NCBI RefSeq assembly: GCF_014839805.1
Contig: NC_051140.1
Span: 8,391,826-8,455,825, forward strand
DNA from: Manduca sexta
Taxonomy: Eukaryota > Arthropoda > Insecta > Lepidoptera > Sphingidae
Length of the DNA stretch: 64,000 nucleotides
Direction of reading: 5' to 3'
In this document: one piece after another, positions 21,197 to 32,607 of the stretch
Layout of the letters: each line of letters begins with the position of its first letter
Numbering within the stretch: position 1 is the stretch's first letter
Program-made: the position numbers and the translations under genes
Notes under the pieces: model-generated
What the model was told of the DNA's origin: nothing
The model's input: only the letters and a program-made list of their open reading frames with translations
Database searches by the model: none

Positions 21197-22639
21197 TAGG
21201 CTTATTTAGGTTTGTCTTAGTTTTTGATTTGTGCTAAATTGTCTGTGATATGTTAACAAATGTAATTTTTTTTGTCTCGAGTTATCTTTCGAAAAAGTTC
21301 ACCTTTCGCCACTGCTATACATATCTTACAATAGGCGGTAGAGAGTGCAAATTCAAACGCTAAGATATTATCCTTTGTTAAACAACTATGCTTCCGTCCG
21401 GAGATCGTAAACGTGCTGTTTTTAATCCAAGTCTTTGATGCGATTGTACAGTGCAACATTACACGCAAATCGACGCTAATTCCAGTATAACTTCTACACG
21501 GTACATTTCTGATTTCAGTCGACTTTTTGACTGTATTATATGTGACCCGTCTACGTTGATAGATAACTTGCATCTGTAACACTTTTTCTTTTAAGTTACT
21601 TTACGAAAGTGTAATAAAACAGTCCAGTAAAATTATTTTATGTTTTGCAATTAAATCCTAGTTAGGTTAACGAGTGTTATAATAATTTAGGTTTAAAGAA
21701 GCGCTAGGTTTATGATCTAAGTTTGTTTATAACAATAAAATTGTTGATATAAAAATGTAAATATTGTTATTTATGGTGTGACATGAAACAAAAGCATTTG
21801 TCGTATCGTAGAGCACGAAATTTGCACAATGCGATGCCGAGCACAACTTGCCAAGCATCCATGTTAGTTTCATTGAACCGAGCTATAATTAAAGTTTGCT
21901 AAAAATGGCCTTAATAGCACTTCAGTTATTTTTATTTGTTGTTATATTTTTTGACCAAATTTGCCCTTGTCACGCAGATTAAAACATATAGTTAGGTACC
22001 TAAACACGTGACGCTGAATGTATACTGTGACATATAGCATATTATTTTAAAAAAATATTATGTCGAATTAGGTAAATATTCAATTATATCTAATATGAGT
22101 GATGACTTTGTGTTTCGGAAGATAGTTACATAATATTACAGTAAGTATGTCTTGTTATAGTTTAGATATCACACAGAAGGTAAGGAGAAAATCTATTATG
22201 ATATGAAAAACACTGAAAATTTAATGAGATTGATTAACAAGCCATAAAATAAACGAAAACACGTGTTTTGCTTTGTACCGATTTCTGATTCATCCTAATT
22301 ATAATAACATACATAATGCAACACGGAAACCGCAATGTAGGCATGAAATCTTTTACATGTTTCTAACAATATATTTACGATCGTAGAAGACACCGCGTCC
22401 GCGTGATACTAAAATAATATCTCGACTTGAAATAAGTTGTCACAATGAGTTCAGTGTATTACCTGTCAATCAGCTATTACGGTAATTATTCGCTTAACAA
22501 GTCATAAATAATTATTATTATCGAATCAATGTGTTCTTGAATCGAATCAATTCTTGTGAATTATTATTCACCTGACTGCCTCTATGTAGAGTACTACACA
22601 GAAGTAAGTAAGTATACTGCAAGTACTACTACTCGTAGT

Positions 22640-22872
22640 TGTACTGCAATTGCGGTACGGCAGTGCTCTAAGGTCCTCAAATCTCGGGTCGGGCAAAGTG
22701 ATATTTGGGTTTTTCTGCCCAGTATAAACCCGGAGTCTGGAATTTGTGCTCGATATGGCGATAGACTCGTCCCCATCACATCATGTGATGGAACACTTAC
22801 TTATCGAAAAGTAAGATCCCTAGTTGCGTCTCTATATACCCCTTCAGGGATAAATGCGAGATGTGTGTATTT
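22640..22872 (+). mobile_element. SINE, family B, copy 2
   Basis: TCGGGTCGGGCAAAG, then GCCCAGTATAAACCCGGAGT, GATATGGCGATAGACTCG, CACATCATGTGATGGAAC and CCCTTCAGGGATAAATG. The head is decayed. This gives a spurious ORF that I do not annotate. Confidence 0.8.
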
Positions 22873-23768
22873 TTTAATTGCTTACGTAATATTCTTTGAT
22901 AACGCAGTGAAAGTAGAAATTTAATAAAGAAAATGTTGTATTCTTATATTTAAACAAACATGTAAGTAACATAAATGTTAGAGTAACAATATGATTCTGC
23001 AAAGATAATAAAAAAATCATAAATAAAAGAAAGTATAAAACACTATTTATAAGTGTGTAAATCTTTTCAACGGCCTCAACTGAAACTGAACCACTGAGCA
23101 GTTATATTTAGATCGACGGAATAAAGGCAGTATTATATGTAGGTGTTATAATATTTTTTAAGTTAAATAAAAATAATATCATTGATTATAAAAACATCAT
23201 GCGTAGCTCGATGTAGCGATTTTAAAGCATATAAAATTAATATTGATGCCATTGTTACTATATTTTTTATCGATTTTATTGTACAAAAGCATAATATGAT
23301 AATTAATTATTTTGGCTGATAACTAACGCCACTACTGCTTGTTAAAAGTAACAGACACATGAAACTTTTCCTTACAAATTTCTACAATAGGTATATCGTT
23401 TTACAATATGTCCTGGCTCCTGAGACCTTATCCAAAATGCCTACAAATTACAATTGTTAATGCTGACATTATGTATGGGAATGCTATGTATAAAAATAAA
23501 CAAAATGGTATTATAATCTTCCCAAGGCAGTATCACTTACAAGATAGTTATTGCTCTGTACTTGATACGATTGGTATGTTGTAGCCCGAATGCGTGGGGT
23601 TGAACAAAGCTTTGTTATGTTAAGTTTGTAATTAGTGCAACACAGAGGTATAAACAAACTTAGACTCAAACTCAATTCCAGGCACACGATGACATTGAAA
23701 AAGATCGACAAAACATGATTTAATACATATAACTTGTTTGACATCACGCACTTTATAATAGTAAGGGT

Positions 23769-24079
23769 TTGCTCGCGGCTTCGCCCGCGCGACGAGCTTT
23801 TACCGCAAAAAATGTCCCTAAAACCTTGTAGTGATTTATAGCGCCAAATGTATGACGCCAGTGTCATCAATAAAAAAATAGATTAAAAATCGCAGTATTT
23901 AAACAAATAAGCAAATTACCCGGTTAAGAAGTAGCGTAAGTGCTAATTCAGGACAAAGTCTATCCGTGTGCCAAACTTCATTCAAATCCATTTAGCTGTT
24001 TCTGCGTTTACTCCTAACAAATATGTAAACGTCCAAACGTCTAGACATTTTTACAATCTTTTCCATTTATAACATTAGT
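23769..24079 (+). repeat. Dispersed repeat, related to the CTAGCTTTTGCCCGCG type
   Basis: GCTCGCGGCTTCGCCCGCGC start, then CCATTTAGCTGTTTCTGCGT and a TTATAACATTAGTA end. Diverged relative. Confidence 0.6.
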
Positions 24080-25782
24080 AAGAAGTAAGACACACAACTG
24101 CAGAGAGTAGTGAATTGTTTTAGAAAAGGTATAACACCTCCATGTAAACCCAGCCCAGTCGACAGTTACGTTGCGCGCGCATCAAATAGAATAATTGCAT
24201 ACGACAGGAGCGATTTGCTTATTTTTACCTCGCCACTACAGCGGTTATACAGAAATAAATTTCTATATACAAAGATTTGTTGTTTATCTTACGGATTTTG
24301 CGCGAAGATCTCACTTTGTCTCGGATACCCGCCAAATAGTATTCACGTGTGCTTTTAGATTTCTTTACGTCTCATGATTTGTTGAACGATAATATCTTTG
24401 TTTATTTTACTATATTTAGGATAAATGCACTGGCTAATCTATTAGTTTAGGTATTTTATAGTAGCTAATCCGGACAGGAAATTCATTGTATGATATTAAT
24501 AGTATAGAATGCAGATGACGTATAAAATGTATCACCAAAAAAGAGGAAGATCTTTCCTGTCCCACCTAGCTGTAGACATACCTTACATTATGACTCTCAA
24601 CGACGTTATCACCATACATTCGGCGGCATTATGCTAAGATTAGTTTTCTACATCACTAATTCTTTAGATTTATTTATTTATTTACTAATAAAGACACAAA
24701 ACAGAAAATATACTAATCTAGTTTATACTCCAAAACATGTGTCCTGATCCAATTCAGAAAAGTTTGCTTGTGTGCCTATATATCTATCTACTTAAAATAC
24801 AACATTACGTGCTTTAAGATTACGTCAATTTAGTCATTAAAGGCAGTAAAACGTTCCCTCGCCACTCAAGATCCCGAGTAGGATCTGCGCTTGATTATAG
24901 TTATTGTCGGACCATCGCTCCCCAGCAAACTGATATCGCGCGACAGAAATAACCACACAGAATGCAATCACAATCAGTTACATCAGCTGCAGTTTGCCAC
25001 TTATGCTGTTAACAATGGAATCGTCCCACTAGCTTGCATCAGGCCAATTGCGTAGGACATGTGTGCGAGTCCCAGAATAGCCGCGGTGACCGGCAGACGA
25101 GCCCACCAATCTCCTACACTTAACTCAAATTGTTTTGTTTGTGTGGCTTTATGTTGTGATATGACGGGCAATTGGGTAGTTGTGGTATCTGGACTTATGC
25201 GTCTTTATATAATCGTGACAGTCTTCTTACGTCATCTTAGGATATTTTGTAGGACCTTCAATTGGCATAGTTTTAACTCAGTATGGAAAATTCATTGCTC
25301 GTAATGTACACAATTATTTCAAGCTAGAGTTTGTTTATTTGAACGCACTAATCTCTGCAACTATTGCTTCGAATCTGAATTTCCGCTAATAGTAATTTAT
25401 AATAATATATCTGAGTGCTACGGACTAATTTTTATCTTACGGACTTTTATCCCAAGCAATTTAATGAATACTAGTGTTCGTCCATTCGTCGAAATTCTAC
25501 CGTCTAGACTCTAGTTAAATATAATTGTAAAACATATACATAAATTTTATTTTTCTGCATTCCTCGATTTAAACTTTAATCATGCCAAATCTCTCACTGT
25601 TGCGTGCGCTCAATGTGCTTAAAAAGGGGTACAAAGTTTATCTTTTTATTAATATAGGTAGATACTCTTTGATTACTCGGCTCGGCGTCGTGTCAACACA
25701 GTCACGTAGGCTGACTCCGCAACGTGACTTAAAGGACTCGTCAGATTGCTATCGTAGTAGTGTATTCCTATTATGCCACACC

Positions 25783-25970
25783 CAGTAGCGTAGTTTGCCA
25801 TAAACTACGCTACATAATGGGCCCTATATCTAAATTTGTTGGGGGCCTTTCAGGGCAGTGTAAACTTTTGGGCGCCTACTTAGTTTAATGTAAGTACACG
25901 CCAAGAGGGGCCCAAAGCTCAGGGGCCCCGTATCACTGATACGGTTGATACGGTGGTAGCTACGCCCCTG
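25783..25970. mobile_element. Possible hAT-like MITE, 188 bp
   Basis: Left end CAGTAGCGTAG, right end CTACGCCCCTG, GC-rich inside (GGGGCC repeats). Flanks GCCACACC and GCCACCAC are similar, not identical. The CAGGGGCGTAGC-type end is common in arthropod hAT MITEs. Confidence 0.5.
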
Positions 25971-25989
25971 GCCACCACAAATATTGCGT

Positions 25990-26190
25990 TAGGTGCAGAT
26001 TTAACCCGCCATAGTGGCCCACGTAAGTGTCGCGTTCCGGGATCAGCCTATGTATATCCGGTTCCAACAGGCCGGCATAATTGTGTCGACTATCGAAATG
26101 TATCTCTTGTAAATCGATATGTACTATTAGACCCCACTCCACTTATTATTAGATACAGTGGCGTCACTTGGCCGTAGAAGTATAAAAAAA
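25990..26190 (+). repeat. Dispersed repeat with CAACAGGCCGGCATAAT, copy 1
   Basis: Shares CAACAGGCCGGCATAATTGT, GTCGACTATCGA and GACCCCACTCCACTT with 52388-52515. Confidence 0.7.
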
Positions 26191-26475
26191 TACTCCCAAT
26201 TTTCAATCTTTATCTCTGTAAATTCTAAAGTATGACAAGGTACCTAAATAAAAAATAAACTTGTTATTGTTGAACATAGGAGCAATTGAGAATGTATTTT
26301 ACCTGACCGTGACCCACTGAGGAGACAATAGTAAGAGCGAAAGGTAGCTTGATAACTCGATTCTATAACTAATAGCGTTGTTGTACTATTCACCTTATAG
26401 GTAATATTTTGTTCGTTTTAATTTTATTCTGAGTTTTTGTCTAAAATCTTATTAGTACAAATAAAAAATATTATT

Positions 26476-26706
26476 CGGTAGCTTCAGTTGTTCGGTGGTG
26501 GTTTAGGTTTCAATTCCTGGGTCGGGCAAAGAGAACTTGTGTTTCTGTTTTCTGTATCAGCCCGGAATCTGGAATTTATTCCCGATATGGCGATAGGCTC
26601 GACGTCTATCACATCATGGGACGGAATACACTTGGCGGAAATTGGATGCAACTATTGCACCTCTGCGTACCCCGGGGATAAAAGGTGGGAGTGTTTGTAT
26701 TTAATT
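26476..26706 (+). mobile_element. SINE, family B, copy 3
   Basis: B box GGTTTCAATTCCTGGGTCGG, then GATATGGCGATAGGCTCGAC, CACATCATGGGACGGAA and CCCCGGGGATAAAAG. Clear full-length match to the other copies. Confidence 0.85.
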
Positions 26707-28025
26707 CATAGAATATACTATTTTTGAATTTGTATTTCAGGTTTATCTTGGAATATCTTTATCATTTTGAATATTCGCATACTTAACCCTATTAAAAATA
26801 TATAATGATCATTTTGTTAATATTTAATGTTTGTAGTAATTCTGTGTATTGAAGTGTATATAGTCCCATAAATTCCGATAAATAAAATAGTTCTTATTAT
26901 AACTTCCCAGCGAATACTCGTGACTGCTCGACCGCAAAATCCATTTTCCCAAGTTCTAGGACAACAGCTTCTACAATGCTCTTGACGCTCTCACTGATTT
27001 ATTTTTGTATTTTACCTAAACATCGGAATGGTTACGGTAGCGCCGCCTGGCGTTGAGTGTAGACATTACACTTTCAGTTTTCAGTAAACTGTTCCTGAAA
27101 TCTTATGGAGTTAAGGTAGTGCACTTTAGATGGCGTTGTACGCGTGTTTTTAATTGTTTTCATAACACATTTTCTGAACAAAATAATGTGAATATTTCAT
27201 CATATAAACTGCAGAAAATAGTAACTTTCTTTAGAGCTCTGCATTACTTTATGTTGAAATTATGCAAATATGCAATTATTCTTTATAAAATTAAATAAAC
27301 ACGCGATGCTGGTAATTATTCATTATATTTATGGTTCTAAAATAAAATATATATATTTGAATACCCATCTAAAGCACGTATGTACTGGATAGGTACCCTC
27401 AGCCCGTTTTGTAAGTGAATTGATCCATATAAAAGCACTGAGTACAGCAGATAGAATAAACAATATAAATAAGTACTTATGAATGAAATATGACATGTGT
27501 CCCATGTCAGTGTGGTGCAATGACCTGCGGACGTCAATTTCGCAGAAAGTTATATCATACATACATTAAAATGTGGCAGACATTCGTGTTATGTGACATT
27601 TTATGTTTCCTTTCATCTTCAATTAAAAATATAATACGGAATAACATTTTTATTGAATTAAAAGATTTACGTCTCTTCTTGGCTGTTAGGGCTTATTTTT
27701 ACATAGAAAAACTTTGAGATCTAATTAAATTTACACTAAAATTAAAATGAATCTTACCATCGTGCTTCAATTGTAATAAATAACTGTTAATAATTATAAT
27801 TTTCGATCAACATAATTTATCTGTGGTTATAAAATTATATGAAAGAAAAACAAGTTAATTTATTGATCGATAATGTTTGTTACTAAGAAAGCTGATTTTA
27901 TATAAGACAGGACAACATAATCTTTGTTTATATGTGTCATTTTAAAAATCACCTTTCACTTTTTCTTTTCTGTACTCCGAAATATAAACGAAAAGACATA
28001 CATTGAAGTAAAAAACGCTTAATAT

Positions 28026-28222
28026 CTAATATCCTAAACAGCAAAAGTACTCATGCTTGTCACTAAAGCCTAAACAGGTATAAATTCTATTTCCGCACCA
28101 GTTTCCATTTCCTCTATACGTTTTTATACAGCGGTCGGTATTACAATTAGACGACGACCCAATTACGTGCAATTGAGTGTCGTGGCCGTACCTAGACGTT
28201 CGATAATCATTTCCAACGAACG
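28026..28222 (-). CDS. Possible exon for a small cysteine-rich peptide, unrecognised
   Basis: An open frame on the minus strand follows a good acceptor-like sequence (TTTTTCCCCCAAG) and ends at TAG. The last 45 residues hold six Cys (C-x4-C-x10-C-x6-C-x11-CC), including NWCGNRIYTC and EYFCCLGY. The spacing resembles secreted disulfide-rich peptides. No upstream signal-peptide exon was found on this strand within about 1 kb, and no poly(A) signal is close. It may be a real terminal exon antisense to NDRG, a relic, or chance. Confidence 0.25.
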
Positions 28223-29604
28223 CTTGGGGGAAAAAGTTTGATGGATGCAAAAAGTATTTGATTAGCGCAGCCGATGTAGGGTATATTGATTTTGTGATAC
28301 TTCTTTTTATGAAAGTTGTTGGTCAAGATTTTGTGCTTAATTTATTATGTAGGTATATACATAGAACGATTTTGTATTCTGTGATATCTTATTTTAAAGT
28401 ACAAGTTTAAAATAGATTTGTGGTTGTTCTTGGTTTGGTCAGTTTAAGTTTTATAAATGGGCAACATCCATATTTTTTTTTCTGTTAACCACTAGCGAAG
28501 AGGGTTAACTTACTATATTTTCAATCTTTCAATTTATTTTATTGCTCTTACTGAATGCAAAAGGAAATCTACCACCCCCACATCCCACTCGTTTGCTGTG
28601 GAGCAAGCTATTGTTGCTATAGATATCACTTCTACAATGCAAAAGCAAGTAATTCATAATGCTACCTAGTACTTGTTACTTTTTACATACAATTTAATAT
28701 TCTGACCATATCGATATAAACGAAAGATATTCTACTGGTTAAATGAAGCCAAATTACGACAAAATTACCTTGTTTCATAAAATAATTATTTGAAATCGCT
28801 TACATCCACTTATGAATAAAATTTAACCAGATAAGTGCATGTAAAATGTATTGAATAGAATGACATTTGCATTAACCACACAATTCACATTTCGCGGCTA
28901 ATAATAATCAACAAAATACGCGCATTGTAAATTTTGTAAAATTCGTCTGAATACTTTGTTAGCATGTATCAATGTAAGTCTTTGTTATACTTAATTATTA
29001 TATAATCAAACCAAGGCATGGGTCATGATGGCTTGTGTTTTAAATTATGGCCTGGTATCTTGCATTAGCTAAAGAACTAAGGACATTAGAACTTCTCTCT
29101 CCATTCCGGAGCAATTTTATTAAATTTTATCGAGCGTTTGCGCCCGGGCGGAATGTTTCCTTTTATTTTATTAATACGAGTATTAAATCTTATTTCGAGG
29201 TTATTTGTATTACGAATAAATATAATACGTTTTGTGACGTATAATTATAATATTTACATAAATACAAAGTTGTTTTCTCATGTTCCATTTAGAAAATCAT
29301 AACAACAAAAGTTACGCGATCGATTGTTTATCCGCAGCGATGATACTGTTGTTTATTGTCCTGTTTTCCATAATAAAAAATATGGAAGTAGTCCATTACC
29401 TATATTGATAAATTCGGACTTCGGATAACAATTTATGAGTCCGAAATATATCCTAACAACCCAAAACTTTCTACGAAGAAAGTACCTTTGGAACTTTTTA
29501 GTTTCACATGTCCCTTTTCCCAATTTGGGTCGGTGGTAATAAATAGATAATACTTAACTGTTAAGTGTAAAAACTCGTGCCCAAAGAAACTTCATGTCGG
29601 CTTA

Positions 29605-29946
29605 TAATAATAATAATAATATCAGCCCTGTAATAATACACTTATATACTTGCCCACTGCTGAGCACGGGCCTCCTCTACTACTGAGAGGGATTAGGCCT
29701 TAAGTCCACCACGCTGGCCTAGTGCGGGTTGGTAGACTTCACACACCTTCGAAATTCCTATAGAGAACTTCTCGGATGTGCAGGTTTCCTCACGATGTTT
29801 TCCTTCACCGTTAAAGCGAACGATAAATTCACAAAGAATACACACATGATTTTTTAGAAAAGTCAGAGGTGTGTGCCCTTGGGATTTGAACCTGCGGACA
29901 TTCGTCTCGGCAGTCCGTTCCACACCCAACTAGGCTATCGCCGCTC
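29605..29946 (-). mobile_element. Full-length tRNA-derived SINE, family A, copy 1
   Basis: On the minus strand: A box TAGCCTAGTTGGG, B box GGTTCAAATCC, a body with CTCAGTAGTAGAGGAGGCCC and an (ATT)n tail. It is flanked by a 9-bp target duplication GTCGGCTTA (29596-29604 and 29947-29955). The family is common in Lepidoptera (Metulj-like). Confidence 0.92.
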
Positions 29947-32157
29947 GTCGGCTTACACCTAACCATTTTCCAACAACTTTAAAAATAACTCTCGCGTTAG
30001 TCTTGCAGAGTTCGACACGGTGTGGAAGGTGCATTGGCATGAGATGCTTCAGTTTTAATAATTAGGGAATAATTTTGTACAAATTCAATAGGCTATGATA
30101 AAAAGAATACGAAACTTAAATCTTCCTCAGTCTCACACATCATTCTCTTATTTGTCTGTATACTTTACAATATTTTATATTAATTACCTATCAATTCCTA
30201 AATATTTATGTATAAATAATATATATTACTATTATTTATTTATATTTAAAACCTTATATTCACCTATGTCTGCGTTCGCTAGCTATTAGATTAAGAAACA
30301 AAGAGAAAATCAATTCTGTGCAATCTTACAAATTTAATACGACGAAATTTTAAAGGCCGAAATATCCATGCATATTAATTATTTTTACGTGTTTCTTTCA
30401 ACTGCGAGAACTAATCACTAACTAGACGTGAATTTAAATTCTTTACTTGTCAATACTTGTTTAGTTACCCAGATTAAAGGTGAAACAAAATGTATGAAAA
30501 ATGGACCTTAAGCTATAACCTTAAGGTTTAGAATTATTTTACTTGAGAATAGAGTTTCTAGACTCTCTTCACGAGGTCTTAAATCTAAGTCACTCGGTGC
30601 CTAGAATTTTTTCAGCATCTAATCACAGATTAACTTTGCCATAGTTTTTGATAATTAACATTTAATTATTTGTATTTGCCCAGTGTAGGGTTTACCTTAC
30701 CTTTTTCAATTATTTAATGAATAATTTCTAATTTTGAGTGTGTACTTATTTAAAAATTTAAAACCCGATCTCATTAATACCACACAACACATACACCTAT
30801 TGTGTATATGTACTGATTTTGGAAGGTACATAGAATTTTTAGCTAGAGTCAAAGGCAAAACTTTATAAATAAATTTTCTGTAACTTCTTTTCTATGCCAC
30901 ACTGAAACTGTTTCTAGAGCAACACAATTAAAGACTAAATCAATTTGTGTAGCATAATGTATAAAGTGTGTGATGTGCTCCGGTGAAGTTTCCCATCGGC
31001 TGGCGGTGGTGTGCTGCGGCTTGCCTGTTACAGCTCAGATATTTTCATTAACCTAGCTTGGGGAAATGAAATTCATTCGTGTTGCTTTAATATAGGAAAA
31101 TTGTTGGGTTAAATTTTATGTTTTTAATGTATCCAGATTTGGATTATCATTATGTTTGGAAACAGTATTTTATGCCTTAATTCTTGTTAAAACCTCTGAT
31201 AGCCCGTTTCAATGTCAATTTTAATATCTATAATCAAGAAATCCAACACGATTTTAGCGTTGGCGAACCCATATCGTTCTTTAACATTACAATTGGCCTG
31301 CATTGCACTTACCATAAGTTACAGTGCACTTTACCTCGCTAAAATAAAAATATAAGTAACTCGGAAATAATATACCATGTTCATTACCTGCCATAACAAT
31401 AACAAACCTCGAAAACATCATAACCGGACTTAGTAACAGTAAATAAAAATACAAACATGATCGCGCTAGAGGAACAAATTGTAATAACAAATAGCAGGCT
31501 GTTTATTCATGATTTTACCGCTTTGGACGCACGGTATCCGATATTTCAGCTAGCTCGTACAAAATGTTCGAATTCACATTAGTAATCTCCACTGGGGTAG
31601 AAAAACGCGGCGTTTTTCAATCCCCCATCACGTTTATGTTTTTATGTAGCATTTTAAGCGCATAAAATAAAAGCAATAACAAAAAATTATAAAATTTTCT
31701 AAAGTAGTTCAACAAATTAATTCCTTATTAAAGAAATCATAAAATATTAAAAAAGTCTTCATAATATTATGTAAAATATTTTATCGTACCAATGCGAGCC
31801 TATTAGTCTCTGCTTTGCGGCTAAAATAAATAAATATACCTACGAAGACGTTTTAAACAGATAGGTTCCACTACCGTATACGTATTAGTTGCAGTAGGAT
31901 TAGAATTCATGAACATCTTTATTCCTTCGTCGGGCAAATCGCAACTGCGCAAACCAAACCTGCGGTTTCAACCTATTAAGTAGCATTGTAAAACTCAACT
32001 GTTCTGTGTCCTGGTGAATAATTATTATTTACTATAATTTGTTAACAGTGTTTAGAGCAACTTGTTTCATGGGCGATGAAAGTTAGATTATCGTATTGTA
32101 CTATTTACAAAATATTATTACGTTAATAAGTAGGCATTATAACTCCTCTATAAAACT

Positions 32158-32211
32158 ATTATAATATCAAAATAGTAGTTAGGTCAACTACTATTTTGAT
32201 ATTATTATAAT
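32158..32211. repeat. Near-perfect hairpin just upstream of the internal NDRG promoter
   Basis: Arm 32158-32180 pairs with 32186-32211 around the loop AGGTC; 18 bp are uninterrupted (core CAAAATAGTAGTT), then a 3-base bulge. About 50 bases before the candidate promoter island. Confidence 0.85.
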
Positions 32212-32219
32212 TTTTCCGC

Positions 32220-32380
32220 AAACACATTGCCTTTAAATCTAAAAGCTCGAGCGTTTTCCTGCCTCAGTATGCGGCGCGCTCCTATACGGTTTCCTTCAGC
32301 CACAAAACGATAGCTCACTGCGTTCCCGATCTTCCCGTCGGTCGGTTGTTTGTTCGTCATACAAATTCACATACGTCGAT
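32220..32380 (+). promoter_or_regulatory. Candidate internal promoter and 5' UTR of NDRG transcript B
   Basis: GC-rich relative to its surroundings, with an initiator-like TCAGT at 32264-32268 and about 115 bases of leader before the ATG at 32381. No TATA box is placed properly and no clear downstream promoter element is seen. It would drive the short NDRG form. Confidence 0.45.
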
Positions 32381-32407
32381 ATGTCTGAAGACGAGAAAGG
32401 AGTGCAG
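32381..32407 (+). CDS. MESK2: NDRG alternative first coding exon B (9 codons)
   Basis: ATG at 32381 encodes MSEDEKGVQ and ends CAG|GTAACT, a good donor in phase 0 matching the acceptor at 47331. The acidic N-terminus is plausible for an NDRG protein and the leader is promoter-like. Spliced to the seven shared exons it gives 338 residues. Confidence 0.65.
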
Positions 32408-32583
32408 GTAACTTTAATTACCTATTTTTTATTGAGATTTGCGCGGATATTGTAGCCTAAAAGTTATATTTCTTAAATCAGACGGTGTTTTTGTTCGTAA
32501 ATTGAAAATACCAGAATTTCATAGTATCTGTAGTAGTTTGTGTACATTTGGTAAATCACTGTTAATTGTTGCCAGTAATGTAT

Positions 32584-32607
32584 AACAATAACAATAACAA
32601 TAACAAT
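32584..32607 (+). repeat. (AACAAT)n microsatellite
   Basis: Four units of a six-base repeat, 180 bases after the short NDRG first exon. Confidence 0.85.

Larger units (their letters stand above)
21202..32219 (+). other. NDRG 5' intron, part after the retrotransposon
   Basis: No NDRG exon recognised. Holds SINEs at 22640, 26476 and 29605, a possible hAT MITE at 25783, dispersed repeats, the Cys-rich minus-strand frame at 28026, and a 109-codon minus-strand frame at 21253-21582 with no recognisable domain. 29956-32150 shows no element or gene. Confidence 0.6.

Noticed and set aside
21253..21582. 109-codon minus-strand frame next to the 5' LTR
   Set aside because: Outside the retrotransposon (beyond the target duplication), no recognisable domain or neighbours. 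Could be a gene relic but cannot be supported.
22556..22924. 122-codon plus-strand frame
   Set aside because: It is the body of a family-B SINE; translation of repeat DNA.
29605..29946. True tRNA gene from A and B boxes
   Set aside because: Boxes belong to a repeated SINE with tail and target duplications; no cloverleaf with paired acceptor stem.
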